Shown here: positions 46,590 to 55,052 of the stretch, piece after piece
Layout: every line of letters begins with the position of its first letter
How positions within the stretch are numbered: position 1 is the stretch's first letter
Notes under the pieces: model-generated
Databases searched by the model: none
What the model was told of the DNA's origin: nothing
What the model saw: only the letters and a program-made list of their open reading frames with translations
Program-made: the position numbers and the translations under genes
From: Flavobacterium glaciei
GTDB taxonomy: Bacteria > Bacteroidota > Bacteroidia > Flavobacteriales > Flavobacteriaceae
NCBI RefSeq assembly: GCF_003350545.1
Contig: NZ_QQBA01000005.1
Span: 144,123-208,122, forward strand
DNA length: 64,000 bases
Reading direction: 5' to 3'

Positions 46590-47351
46590 TTAAATTATTT
46601 TTGTAAAAGGTATTTCGTTTTTTAAAGCTTTCAAAATAAAATTGTCTTCTAATCCATTGACAATCCATGTTTCTATGCTGGCAGCGTTAGCAATTGCTGA
46701 AGCTTCTATTTTAGATTGCATTCCGCCGGTTCCGTGAGAGGATTTTGAATCTCCAATCTCTTTTTCCAATACTTTTAAATCAGTTACCAAAGAAATCGTT
46801 TCAGGAACGGCATCATGGATGGATGATTTAGTGTAAATCCCGTTTGTATTGGTAGCGATGATCAGAATGTCAACATCTAATAAAACAGCCGTTAAAGCAG
46901 CTAATTTATCGTTATCACCAAACCGAATCTCATCCGTAGCCACCGTATCATTTTCATTGATAATCGGGATGTAATTATTTTTGACCAACACATTTATGGT
47001 GTTTACAATATTTACCTTAGATTGCTCTTTTTCGAAATCAGAATAAGAAAGTAAACATTGTGAAATCAGCAATCCTAAATCGCTGAAGTTTTCATGATAA
47101 ATCCTCATCAAATGCGGCTGACCAATAGAAGCTAATGCTTGTTTTACAAAAACATCTTTGTCTTGATTTTCCAGCTTAACAAATTGTTTGGCTGCGGCAA
47201 TAGCACCCGAACTTACAATGATAAACTCGTAATCGTCTTGTAAAGAGGCTATTTGCATCCCGATATCTTCAATCTTTCCTCTCGAAATGTGATTGGTTTC
47301 TTTGGTTAAGGTGTTGCTTCCTAACTTTAATAAAATTCTTTTTTTAGTCAT
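46590..47351 (-). CDS. proB: Glutamate 5-kinase (short form)
   Basis: A 253-aa amino acid kinase without the C-terminal PUA domain seen in E. coli ProB; this short form is common in Bacteroidota. Motifs: L-K-L-G-S-N near the start, I-V-S-S-G-A-I-A-A, and I-I-N-E-N-D-T-V-A and F-G-D-N-D-K-L-A substrate loops. The start at 47351 (M-T-K-K-R-I) is chosen over 47375. It feeds ProA for proline and, in this cluster, shares the glutamate branch with arginine synthesis. Confidence 0.9.
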   Translation of the reverse strand: MTKKRILLKLGSNTLTKETNHISRGKIEDIGMQIASLQDDYEFIIVSSGAIAAAKQFVKLENQDKDVFVKQALASIGQPHLMRIYHENFSDLGLLISQCLLSYSDFEKEQSKVNIVNTINVLVKNNYIPIINENDTVATDEIRFGDNDKLAALTAVLLDVDILIIATNTNGIYTKSSIHDAVPETISLVTDLKVLEKEIGDSKSSHGTGGMQSKIEASAIANAASIETWIVNGLEDNFILKALKNEIPFTKII

Positions 47352-47489
47352 TTTTTTTAACCGCAAAGTGCGCAAAGTTAATTTTTAAACTAAACGTTGA
47401 TAAACGTAAAGTTCGCAAAGTGTTGTGTTAATATTCTGAATTCTTACTTTTTCAATCTTTCGACTTTATGACTTTCGACTTTAAGACTG

Positions 47490-48686
47490 TCATCTCGTTT
47501 GTCCATTCCCGTAAATATACCACTTATTGGTAACTAAATGTTGCAAACCAATTGGTCCACGTTGGTGTAATTTGTCAGTGCTTATCGCCAATTCTCCACC
47601 TAAACCAAATTGTCCTCCATCAGTAAATCGGGTAGAAGCGTTTTGATAAACGGCTGCCGTATCCACATTTTCCATGAATTCCTGAGCAATTGCATCATTT
47701 TTTGTGATTATCGAAGCCGAATGTCCTCCACAATATTTATTTATTTTGTCAATCGCTTCTTGATCTGAATTGGTTGTTCCAATGACAATTTTATAATCTA
47801 AAAACTCTTCGTACCAAATTAAATCCGATTCAATCTGAGGAACGTTTGTTGCTCTTGAAATACTTTCATCTCCCAAAACAGTTACGTTTCTTTGTTGTAA
47901 CTCGGTAATTATTTTATTTGCAAAAGCTTCCCAATTGTCAAGATTCGTATCAATTAAAACTTTATCTAAAGCATTGCAAACTGATATATTTGAGGTCTTT
48001 CCGTTAATAATAACAGCAAGTGCTTGATCTAAATCAGCTTCTGCGTTTACATAAACAAAATTATTTCCTCGACCACTTATTATCACTGGACACGTAGCGT
48101 GTTTTTTTACAAATTCAATCAGTTTTTCACCGCCGCGAGGAACGATTAAATCTACTTTTTGTGTTGGTTTTTCCAAAAATGCCTCAGTTTCTTCTCGATT
48201 GTAATTCAAATATTCTACCCATTCTGTCGCAATATTGTTTTCTTGTAAAGCCTGATGCCACAATTCGACAATTTTTAAGTTGGATAGTAAAGATTCTTTT
48301 CCGCCTTTCAAAAGTATTTTATTACCAGATTTAAAAGCAATTCCGCCAGCTTCAACAGTAACATCGGGTCTGGATTCATAAATAATCATTATCGTTCCAA
48401 AAGCCGCTGTTTTATTAATGATTTTCATTCCGTTTTCATGGTCGAAATTAAAACGCTCTACACCAATAGGATCTTCTTGACTGGCTAGTTGTTGCATGGA
48501 TAAAATCATCCCGTCAATTTTTGCATCATCAACTAATAAGCGTTTTTCCATAGCCAAGTCATCTCCAGAATAATTATTAATATCCTGTTGGTTTACGGTT
48601 TTAAGGTTGGCTCTTTCTTCTTCAAGAAGTTCGGCCATACGGTTTAAAACTGCGTTACGCTTTTCTATTTGTAATAAGTGGTTCAT
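47490..48686 (-). CDS. proA: Glutamate-5-semialdehyde dehydrogenase
   Basis: A 398-aa aldehyde-dehydrogenase-family enzyme that reduces glutamyl phosphate to the semialdehyde for proline. Motifs: I-I-Y-E-S-R-P-D-V-T, L-K-G-G-K-E, V-P-R-G-G, and the catalytic cysteine region N-I-S-V-C-N-A. It lies upstream of proB in the same direction. The gap to proB (47352-47489) holds direct repeats of a CGCAAAGT-type word and a repeat of CTTTCGACTTTA. Confidence 0.95.
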   Translation of the reverse strand: MNHLLQIEKRNAVLNRMAELLEEERANLKTVNQQDINNYSGDDLAMEKRLLVDDAKIDGMILSMQQLASQEDPIGVERFNFDHENGMKIINKTAAFGTIMIIYESRPDVTVEAGGIAFKSGNKILLKGGKESLLSNLKIVELWHQALQENNIATEWVEYLNYNREETEAFLEKPTQKVDLIVPRGGEKLIEFVKKHATCPVIISGRGNNFVYVNAEADLDQALAVIINGKTSNISVCNALDKVLIDTNLDNWEAFANKIITELQQRNVTVLGDESISRATNVPQIESDLIWYEEFLDYKIVIGTTNSDQEAIDKINKYCGGHSASIITKNDAIAQEFMENVDTAAVYQNASTRFTDGGQFGLGGELAISTDKLHQRGPIGLQHLVTNKWYIYGNGQTR

Positions 48687-48718
48687 TGCTTTGGTTTACT
48701 ATTTTAGAAGGAAAATCT

Positions 48719-48844
48719 AAACATATAAGTCATGTAAGTTTTTAGTTCTTGATTAATTTTTATCTATTAAAAATATACTTTTAAAAGAATATATAAGTAC
48801 TGTTGATTCATTTTATATTAAACTTAAATGACTTATATGTTTAA
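48719..48844. repeat. Inverted repeat between argD and proA
   Basis: Arms of 23 bp, 22 of them paired (48719-48741 and 48822-48844, core ATATAAGTCAT), with an 80-nt AT-rich loop. No gene is visible in the gap. Confidence 0.7.
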
Positions 48845-48851
48845 AAAAAAA

Positions 48852-49988
48852 TCATTTCAATTCTGCTAATGCTTCTTTTAAAGCTATAATAAAGGTGTTG
48901 ATTTCTTTTTTGCTGATTGTCAATGGCGGAAGAATTCTTAATAAGTTTTTATTATTAGCATTTCCTGTAAAAATATGCTTATCGATAATCATTTTTTTAC
49001 GAAGTGTGCTTACATCAAAATCAAATTCTACACCGAGCATTAATCCTCTTCCTTTGACTTGGATCACTTCAGGAACTTGTTTGATTGCTTCTAAAAAATA
49101 GGCGTAAACGTCATTTACGTTATCCATTAATTTTTCGCTTTCAATCACATCCAAAACTGCTATTCCGGCAGCACAAGCCAAATGATTTCCTCCAAAAGTA
49201 GTTCCCAACAATCCGTAACTCGCTGTGAATTTTGGAGAAATCAAGATTCCGCCAATAGGAAATCCGTTACCCATTCCTTTAGCCAAACAAATAATATCTG
49301 CCTTGATGTTATGATGTTGGTGTGCAAAAAACTTTCCGCTTCTTCCGTATCCGGATTGCACTTCGTCCAAAATCAAAACGACATCGTAAGCCTCGCATAG
49401 TTTTTCTAATGCCTGAAAAAATTCAGTTGTTCCTTGGTCTAAACCACCAACTCCTTGAATTCCTTCAATGATAACAGAAGAAATATCTCCTTTTTTTAAT
49501 TCGTTTTCTACCAACTCGATGTTATTCAATGGTAAAAAAGTAACGATTTGCTGTGCATTGATTGGCGCAACAATTTTTTTGTTATCTGTCACCGCAACTG
49601 CCGCCGAGGTTCTTCCGTGAAAGGAATTGTCAAAAGCAATAACACGCGATTTATTGTTATGAAAAGAGGCTAATTTCAACGCGTTTTCATTGGCTTCAGC
49701 TCCAGAACTACACAAGAACAAGGTATAGTCTTCCAATCCTGAAAGTTTTCCTAATTTTTCGGCTAATTCTACTTGCAATGGATTCTGAATTGCATTCGAA
49801 TAAAAACCAATGTTATCCAATTGATTTTTTAATTTGGCTACATAATTCGGCTGCGTGTGTCCAATGGAAATTACTCCATGACCACCATATAAATCTAAAT
49901 ATTCCACTCCTTTTTCATCTGTAATAGTACAATCTAGTGCTTTTACAGGAGTGATGTTGTATAATGGGTAAACGTCAAATAAGTTCAT
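48852..49988 (-). CDS. argD: Acylornithine aminotransferase
   Basis: A 378-aa class-III PLP aminotransferase that makes N-acylornithine from the semialdehyde. Motifs: G-G-H-G-V-I-S-I-G-H, F-L-C-S-S-G-A-E-A-N-E, L-I-L-D-E-V-Q-S-G, and the PLP lysine in L-A-K-G-M-G-N-G. It lies between argC and proA in the arginine cluster. Confidence 0.9.
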   Translation of the reverse strand: MNLFDVYPLYNITPVKALDCTITDEKGVEYLDLYGGHGVISIGHTQPNYVAKLKNQLDNIGFYSNAIQNPLQVELAEKLGKLSGLEDYTLFLCSSGAEANENALKLASFHNNKSRVIAFDNSFHGRTSAAVAVTDNKKIVAPINAQQIVTFLPLNNIELVENELKKGDISSVIIEGIQGVGGLDQGTTEFFQALEKLCEAYDVVLILDEVQSGYGRSGKFFAHQHHNIKADIICLAKGMGNGFPIGGILISPKFTASYGLLGTTFGGNHLACAAGIAVLDVIESEKLMDNVNDVYAYFLEAIKQVPEVIQVKGRGLMLGVEFDFDVSTLRKKMIIDKHIFTGNANNKNLLRILPPLTISKKEINTFIIALKEALAELK

Positions 49989-50014
49989 TTCTTTTTTTTG
50001 TTAAATGGTTTAAG

Positions 50015-50063
50015 GTTTCAAGTTTCAAGTTACGTGCGCAACCTTAAACTTTAAACTTGAAAC
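50015..50063. repeat. Imperfect inverted repeat between argC and argD
   Basis: GTTTCAAGTTT near 50015 pairs with AAACTTGAAAC ending at 50063, and AAGGTT-like ends extend it. It is one of a series of different palindromes in the gaps of this cluster. Confidence 0.6.
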
Positions 50064-50069
50064 AAATTT

Positions 50070-51047
50070 TTAGAATCCAGATGGTTTCAAATGCAATCCT
50101 GTGGTTTCATCCAATCCAAACATTAAATTCATGTTCTGTATGGCTTGTCCTGAGGCTCCTTTTGTTAAATTATCAATTACTGATGTTATCAATAACCGGT
50201 TTCCTTTTTTCATTAAACTAATAATACATTTATTCGTTTGTACCACTTGCTTCATATTGATTCCAGTGGTCGTAACAGTTACGAAAGGGTGGTCTTTGTA
50301 AAAAGCCTCATATTTTGCCACTACATCTTCCATATTTTCTTCGATTGTTGTGTATAATGTAGCAAAAATTCCTCTTGCAAAATCCCCTCTGTTGGGTACA
50401 AAAATCAATTCGTTTGTATAATCCGCTTGTAATTGGTTGACACTTTGGTTTATTTCTCCCAAATGTTGATGCTCAAATGCTTTATAATGCGACATATTGT
50501 TCGATCTCCAACTAAAATGTGTCGTTTCCGAAGGTGTAACTCCAGCTCCTGTGCTTCCGGTTGTCGCATTGATATGAACATCAGTTGTAAGCAGTTCATT
50601 TTTGGCCAATGGCAATAATGCCAGTTGAATTGCAGTTGCAAAACAACCTGGATTAGCTATAAATTGAGCGTTTTTAATTGCTGCTTTATTCAATTCGGGT
50701 AAACCGTAAACGAAGGATTTGCTATCGAATTCTTTGTCTTTTGTCAATCTGAAATCATTTCCTAAATCGATGATTTTGGTATGACTCGCAAATTGATTTT
50801 GCTCTAAAAATGATTTTGATTTTCCATGACCTAAACACAAGAAAACTACATTCACATTTGGATTTACAGTATCGGTAAAATTCATTTCGAAATCGCCCAA
50901 TAAATCGTGATGCGCAACATGAAGAGGTTTTCCAGCGTTTGTAGTGCTGTAAACAAAATCAAGTGTTGCATCGGGGTGAAACATCAATATTCTGATGAGT
51001 TCCCCCGCAGTGTAACCTGAGCCACCAATTATCCCAATATTAATCAT
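50070..51047 (-). CDS. argC: N-acyl-gamma-glutamyl-phosphate reductase
   Basis: A 325-aa NADP-dependent dehydrogenase. The Rossmann start G-I-I-G-G-S-G-Y-T-A-G-E-L is followed by the active-site cysteine in N-P-G-C-F-A-T and the H-x-H-x-x-E block in F-E-H-Q-H-L-G-E. It makes N-acylglutamate semialdehyde. It starts 263 bp from the argG stop, across two hairpins. Confidence 0.95.
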   Translation of the reverse strand: MINIGIIGGSGYTAGELIRILMFHPDATLDFVYSTTNAGKPLHVAHHDLLGDFEMNFTDTVNPNVNVVFLCLGHGKSKSFLEQNQFASHTKIIDLGNDFRLTKDKEFDSKSFVYGLPELNKAAIKNAQFIANPGCFATAIQLALLPLAKNELLTTDVHINATTGSTGAGVTPSETTHFSWRSNNMSHYKAFEHQHLGEINQSVNQLQADYTNELIFVPNRGDFARGIFATLYTTIEENMEDVVAKYEAFYKDHPFVTVTTTGINMKQVVQTNKCIISLMKKGNRLLITSVIDNLTKGASGQAIQNMNLMFGLDETTGLHLKPSGF

Positions 51048-51062
51048 AATTTTAAAATTTTA

Positions 51063-51128
51063 TTTAAACCATTAAGATAATTAAGAAATAGTAAGCTTAT
51101 TGAAACTTAATTATCTTAATGGTTTAAA
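51063..51128. repeat. Perfect 23-bp inverted repeat between argG and argC
   Basis: Arms 51063-51085 and 51106-51128 pair without mismatch (core CCATTAAGATAATTAAG) around a 20-nt loop. It could slow or process the transcript between argG and argC. Confidence 0.75.
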
Positions 51129-51182
51129 ATTTAAGACGTACTTAGAATTAATCCTTTGGGAGTAATTCAATTTTTATTTTTT

Positions 51183-51301
51183 TTAACCACATAGATTTAA
51201 TAATTTTTGAAAGCCGTTGTACTTTATTAGAGAAAATCATAACTATGTGAACCCACAAATGGGCTATTTAACTCTTCTTTTCTATGCTTCTATGTGGTTA
51301 A
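51183..51301. repeat. Second inverted repeat between argG and argC
   Basis: Arms TTAACCACATAGA (51183-51195) and TCTATGTGGTTAA (51289-51301) enclose about 93 nt. The flanking T-runs extend the pairing. Confidence 0.65.
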
Positions 51302-51310
51302 ATTTTTTTA

Positions 51311-52504
51311 TTAATCATGTGTTAGTTTGTTTACAGATGAAAATATATTTTGGGCATTTCCAAGAATTTTGATAAAACCTTTAGCATCATCAGAGGTCCA
51401 TGCGTTGTTCATTTCTCCATATTGTCCAAAAGAGGTGTTCATCAGGTCATTTTCAGATTCAATTCCGTCTAATGTAAAGTGATATGGTTTTAGAGAAACG
51501 ATAACAGTTCCATTTACAGTTGTTTGTGTGTCTTCCAGAAAAGTCTCAATGTTTCTCATTACAGGGTCTAAGAATTGCCCTTCATGAAATAACATTCCGT
51601 ACCAGTTTCCTAGCTGTTCTTTCCAGTATTGTTGCCATTTTCCTAATGTGTGTTTTTCTAGTAAATGGTGTGCTTTAATAATGATTAAAGGAGCAGCAGC
51701 TTCAAAACCAACTCTTCCTTTAATTCCGATAATGGTATCGCCAACGTGAGTATCTCTACCAATTGCATACGCGCTGGCTAATTTTTCTAGGACTACAATG
51801 TTTTTTGATGGTTTGTCCATAGTCCCGTTGATGCCCACTAATTGTCCTTTTTCAAATTGTAGCGTTACTTTTTCTTCACCCTCTTTCTGCAATTGAGAAG
51901 GATACGCTTCACTTGGTAGCGATTGATTTGATGTCAATGTTTCTTTACCACCTACGCTTGTTCCCCACAATCCTTTATTAATGGAATATTGCGCTTTTTC
52001 CCAAGAATAATGAACGCCATTTTTTGATAAATAATCCACCTCTTCTTGTCTTGATAATTTCAAGTCTCTGATAGGAGTGATGATTTCAATTTCAGGAGCA
52101 ATGGTTTGGAAAATTAAATCAAAACGAATTTGGTCATTTCCTGCACCGGTACTTCCGTGAGCGATGGCTTCAGCACCGACAGATTTCGCATATTTAATCG
52201 CTTCAATCGCTTGAAAAACACGCTCTGCACTTACGGATAATGGATAGGTATTGTTTTTTAACACATTTCCATAAATCAAATATTTTATGGCTTTGTCATA
52301 ATATTTATCTACGATGGTAAGATTTGCATGTTGCGCACTTCCTAATTCGTAGGCTCTTTCTTCGATAGCGGCGAGTTCAGCTTCATCAAATCCGCCTGTA
52401 TTTATAAGAACGGTATGTACTTCGTATCCTTTTTCGTTTTTTAAATATTTAAGGCAATATGAGGTGTCTAATCCTCCGCTGTATGCTAATACTACTTTTT
52501 TCAT
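51311..52504 (-). CDS. argG: Argininosuccinate synthase
   Basis: A 397-aa enzyme that joins citrulline and aspartate with ATP. The N-terminal PP-loop V-L-A-Y-S-G-G-L-D-T-S and the G-S-T-G-A-G-N-D-Q-I-R-F block are clear; family pattern continues to the end. Second gene of the cluster, after the GNAT gene, across a gap with two GC-rich palindromes. Confidence 0.95.
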   Translation of the reverse strand: MKKVVLAYSGGLDTSYCLKYLKNEKGYEVHTVLINTGGFDEAELAAIEERAYELGSAQHANLTIVDKYYDKAIKYLIYGNVLKNNTYPLSVSAERVFQAIEAIKYAKSVGAEAIAHGSTGAGNDQIRFDLIFQTIAPEIEIITPIRDLKLSRQEEVDYLSKNGVHYSWEKAQYSINKGLWGTSVGGKETLTSNQSLPSEAYPSQLQKEGEEKVTLQFEKGQLVGINGTMDKPSKNIVVLEKLASAYAIGRDTHVGDTIIGIKGRVGFEAAAPLIIIKAHHLLEKHTLGKWQQYWKEQLGNWYGMLFHEGQFLDPVMRNIETFLEDTQTTVNGTVIVSLKPYHFTLDGIESENDLMNTSFGQYGEMNNAWTSDDAKGFIKILGNAQNIFSSVNKLTHD

Positions 52505-52529
52505 GATTATTGTTTTTTCCTCCCCCCAA

Positions 52530-52620
52530 CCCCCTCCGAAGGAGGGGGAGCCGAAACCGGCAAGGGGAATTTTATTTATATTTTTTCTCTTTTGCTCCCT
52601 CCCTTTCGGGAGGGGAGGGG
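52530..52620. repeat. Two GC-rich REP-like palindromes between the GNAT gene and argG
   Basis: CCCCCTCCGAAGGAGGGGG at 52530-52548 is a perfect palindrome around GAA. A second one built on CTCCCTCC and GGGAGGGGAG lies at 52596-52620. They stand out in an AT-rich genome and resemble the palindrome inside the VapE-type gene. Confidence 0.75.
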
Positions 52621-52622
52621 AT

Positions 52623-53240
52623 TTATTTTTTTAAGAACAAGGCTTGTTTAATTGATTTTAATCGGTTTAATATTTTGATATTAAATGGATGTTTAGGTGG
52701 GTCTTTAGGCTTTTCGTTTGGATCATAAAGCATTCCTGTACACAAACACATTTTGTTGTCTTTGCTTTGCAAAATTTCAAAATTGGTACAGGTTTTACAT
52801 CCAGCCCAAAAAGTAGGGTCAGTTGTCAGTTCCGAAAATGGAACGGGTTTGTAACCTAAATCAGAGTTTATTTTCATTACTGCTAAACCAGTTGTGATTC
52901 CAAATACCTTCGCATCAGGATATTTCTTTAATGAATAGTCAAAAACAAATGATTTGATTTTTTTGGCTAGACCTAAATTTCTGTAATCAGGATGCACAAT
53001 CAACCCGGAATGTGCCACAAATTTTCCGTGTTGCCAACTTTCGATATAGCAAAAACCTGCAAATTTTCCATTGTCTAATGCAATGACAGCATCTTTACTT
53101 TCCATTTTTTTCTGGATGTATTCAGGAGTTCTCTTAGCAATTCCAGTACCTCTCAAAAGGGCAGATAATTCTATGGTATCGCATATTTCTTGCGAATACT
53201 TATAATGTTCTTCCTGAGTTATAATGATAGAAATATTCAT
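52623..53240 (-). CDS. GNAT family N-acyltransferase heading the arginine cluster
   Basis: A 205-aa GNAT protein. The acetyl-CoA loop region is in V-H-P-D-Y-R-N-L-G-L-A-K-K-I, and a C-terminal cysteine group (W-A-G-C-K-T-C, then M-C-L-C) may bind metal. No ArgA, ArgJ or NAGS-kinase is seen in the window, and this gene heads the cluster, so it could provide the first step, N-acylation of glutamate. That role is inferred from position only. Its leader carries the promoter and a short upstream ORF. Confidence 0.75.
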   Translation of the reverse strand: MNISIIITQEEHYKYSQEICDTIELSALLRGTGIAKRTPEYIQKKMESKDAVIALDNGKFAGFCYIESWQHGKFVAHSGLIVHPDYRNLGLAKKIKSFVFDYSLKKYPDAKVFGITTGLAVMKINSDLGYKPVPFSELTTDPTFWAGCKTCTNFEILQSKDNKMCLCTGMLYDPNEKPKDPPKHPFNIKILNRLKSIKQALFLKK

Positions 53241-53475
53241 TTCAAAAGCTGAATTTTATAGTTATAAAATGATTTATGTGTTGGTTTTTGAAATGTAATT
53301 TTGCCAAATTCAAAAATACTATTAATACGGCTGGTTGTTTTGCAATAAATTGAAAAACAATGCAATAGAATTAAATATATATTAGTTTTTGGATGTAATA
53401 ATCCAATGGAAAATAGCGGTGATTTCAAAATGAAAAAATGAAAAATGAATAATAAAACGAAACAGCTTTTGGGTA

Positions 53476-53562
53476 CTATAGAGATAGCATCCGTACTTCG
53501 GGAGAAGTAGAAGGTCTGTTTGTCCGTGACAAAGAAGTTAAATGTGAACTTGTTTTATTCAT
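53476..53562 (-). CDS. Short upstream ORF (28 codons) in the arginine leader
   Basis: ATG at 53562, TAG at 53478-53476. The peptide opens M-N-K-T-S-S-H-L-T-S-L-S-R and has three arginines, encoded CGG, AGA and CGG; CGG should be rare in so AT-rich a genome. The ATG lies 5 bp after the -7 box, so the transcript may be nearly leaderless. A hairpin overlaps its end. It may be a leader peptide for attenuation, but this is inferred. Confidence 0.4.
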   Translation of the reverse strand: MNKTSSHLTSLSRTNRPSTSPEVRMLSL

Positions 53563-53567
53563 TGGTG

Positions 53568-53595
53568 CAAAAGTACACTTATTTTTAAAACGCAA
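53568..53595 (-). promoter_or_regulatory. Bacteroidota promoter of the arginine cluster
   Basis: Read leftward: TTG at 53595-53593, 17 bp, then TACTTTTG at 53575-53568, matching TAnnTTTG. It would begin the transcript at about 53562-53565 and serve the GNAT-argG-argC and later genes. Confidence 0.5.
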
Positions 53596-53652
53596 CGCTA
53601 CTTTAGAATTTTCTAACAAAATTTTAATGTATTGTTGATTTTTTTAAACATA

Positions 53653-53689
53653 AAAACTCCTTGAAAGTCTGGTTATCAAGGAGTTTTTA
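53653..53689 (-). terminator. Terminator after the lipoprotein gene
   Basis: Read leftward, AAAAACTCCTTGA pairs with TCAAGGAGTTTTT over about 11 nt. It is 25 bp past the stop at 53714 and separates this gene from the arginine cluster. Confidence 0.75.
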
Positions 53690-53713
53690 TAAGATAGTAC
53701 AGTTGTTTTAGGA

Positions 53714-54898
53714 TTAGTTTCTAAACCTGTTTCGGGTGATGATATCTTTAATTTTGGCTTTTAAGTCTTCTCCGGTGTCATAAACCATTTGTTCGCTGTT
53801 AGGAAAAGGAACTGGTCTTCTGTCAAAATAAGAATAGTAATTATCGTCAGAAGCTCTTCGGTCTCCTTTGAAGGTGGCATAAATATTTTCGAAAATGAAC
53901 TCGCTCGATAATGGAAAAGATTGCAGTAGTTGATTGCTTCTAACATTAATATAGTCAATTTTAGCTGTAATTTGGCACGACTTAAATTGTCTGAATTCGT
54001 AAATTTGAGCTGTTACTGTTCTCAGGTTGTCGACCATAACTACTTTTCCTTTTTCGTCTAAAACTTCCTTTCCGTTAGCATCAATTAGTTTTTTGACACC
54101 GTCTTTGATAATGCGTTCTTTTACAAATTCTCTTTCATTAATTTGTTCGGGTGAAATGAAAATTTGTCTAAAATTGATTATCATTTCGTAGTCATAACTT
54201 ATTCCTTTTTGTTTGTTATTATGATAAACAGTCCATTTATCGTTTAATCCTAATGTGCTGAAATCTAATAAATCATTTTGAAGACGAACTGGAATAATCA
54301 TATTGGTTTCATTTTTGGTGGAAACCGAAACATAATCAGAGCCTCTAAATTGTGCATCGTCCATCAATCGTAAAACATCTTTGTAATTTGGATTTATTTT
54401 GTTTAAATAGTCCAAATCATCATACGCTTTTCGGTAATTCATTTTGTCTGATGTCGACAGTAGTTTTTTTGCATTAACATATAAATAAGCTGATAGCGCG
54501 TTTTTACTGTCAATGATTTGGTCGTTATAATTATCAAATGGGAAAATTGCATTTCTTCCTTCTCTAATTAATTTCAAAGGAAGTAAAGGTTTTATTTTTT
54601 CCTGACGGGAATTCAATTGTAAATAGGTATTGTACATTTTTTCCAATTGTACAGGATTAGCGTCTTTTGCCAACAAATTTATCGCATTCAAATCGCGTTC
54701 TTTAGCTTTGGCGAAAGCCTCTTCGAGCAAATAAATATAATCTTGCTTTCCTTTTTTATCTTTATTGGTTTGCAAATTGGATACGGCATTATCAATTGCC
54801 TGATCGTAATTTCCAGAACTTAATAAATTTTGAGTTTGCTTTACGCCACAGGAGTAAATTAGTACGAATAAGGATAATAAAAGAGTAATTTTTTTCAT
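53714..54898 (-). CDS. Hypothetical lipoprotein
   Basis: A 394-aa protein with a lipoprotein signal (L-I-Y-S-C at residues 13-17, cysteine at 17). A helical, TPR-like N-terminal half is followed by a beta-rich C-terminal half. No enzyme motif is visible. It is probably attached to a membrane facing the periplasm. Conserved in Flavobacteriaceae as I recall; function unknown. Monocistronic with its own terminator. Confidence 0.7.
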   Translation of the reverse strand: MKKITLLLSLFVLIYSCGVKQTQNLLSSGNYDQAIDNAVSNLQTNKDKKGKQDYIYLLEEAFAKAKERDLNAINLLAKDANPVQLEKMYNTYLQLNSRQEKIKPLLPLKLIREGRNAIFPFDNYNDQIIDSKNALSAYLYVNAKKLLSTSDKMNYRKAYDDLDYLNKINPNYKDVLRLMDDAQFRGSDYVSVSTKNETNMIIPVRLQNDLLDFSTLGLNDKWTVYHNNKQKGISYDYEMIINFRQIFISPEQINEREFVKERIIKDGVKKLIDANGKEVLDEKGKVVMVDNLRTVTAQIYEFRQFKSCQITAKIDYINVRSNQLLQSFPLSSEFIFENIYATFKGDRRASDDNYYSYFDRRPVPFPNSEQMVYDTGEDLKAKIKDIITRNRFRN

Positions 54899-54995
54899 AA
54901 GCTTACGATTGAGATGTGATTTTTTTTGAATGTAATGCTGCTTATTATTAACAGATTATTTATTCTGATTTGCAGAAATCCAAAAATAATGCCAT

Positions 54996-55036
54996 AAAAA
55001 AACCTAACAAAAATAGTGCAATTGTTAGGTTTTAAT
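54996..55036 (-). terminator. Terminator of fahA
   Basis: Read leftward, AAAACCTAACA pairs with TGTTAGGTTTTTT across a loop of about 14 nt, with a T-run. It lies just past the stop at 55053. Confidence 0.7.
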
Positions 55037-55052
55037 GTTGGTAATTTAATTT

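Larger units (their letters stand above)
53241..53700. other. Leader and promoter region of the arginine cluster
   Basis: The gap between the GNAT start and the lipoprotein stop holds, in leftward order: a terminator for the lipoprotein gene, a promoter, a 28-codon ORF, a short hairpin at 53494-53509 (TACTTC/GAAGTA with a 4-nt loop), and about 230 nt of AT-rich leader to the GNAT start. No known riboswitch pattern was recognised. Confidence 0.5.

Noticed and set aside
53237..53428. 63-aa ORF upstream of the GNAT gene
   Set aside because: Low-complexity composition in the AT-rich leader, with no homologue I recognise.
53241..53560. Known riboswitch (SAM, T-box or other) before the arginine cluster
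   Set aside because: No recognisable consensus core was found; only one short hairpin and an upstream ORF.
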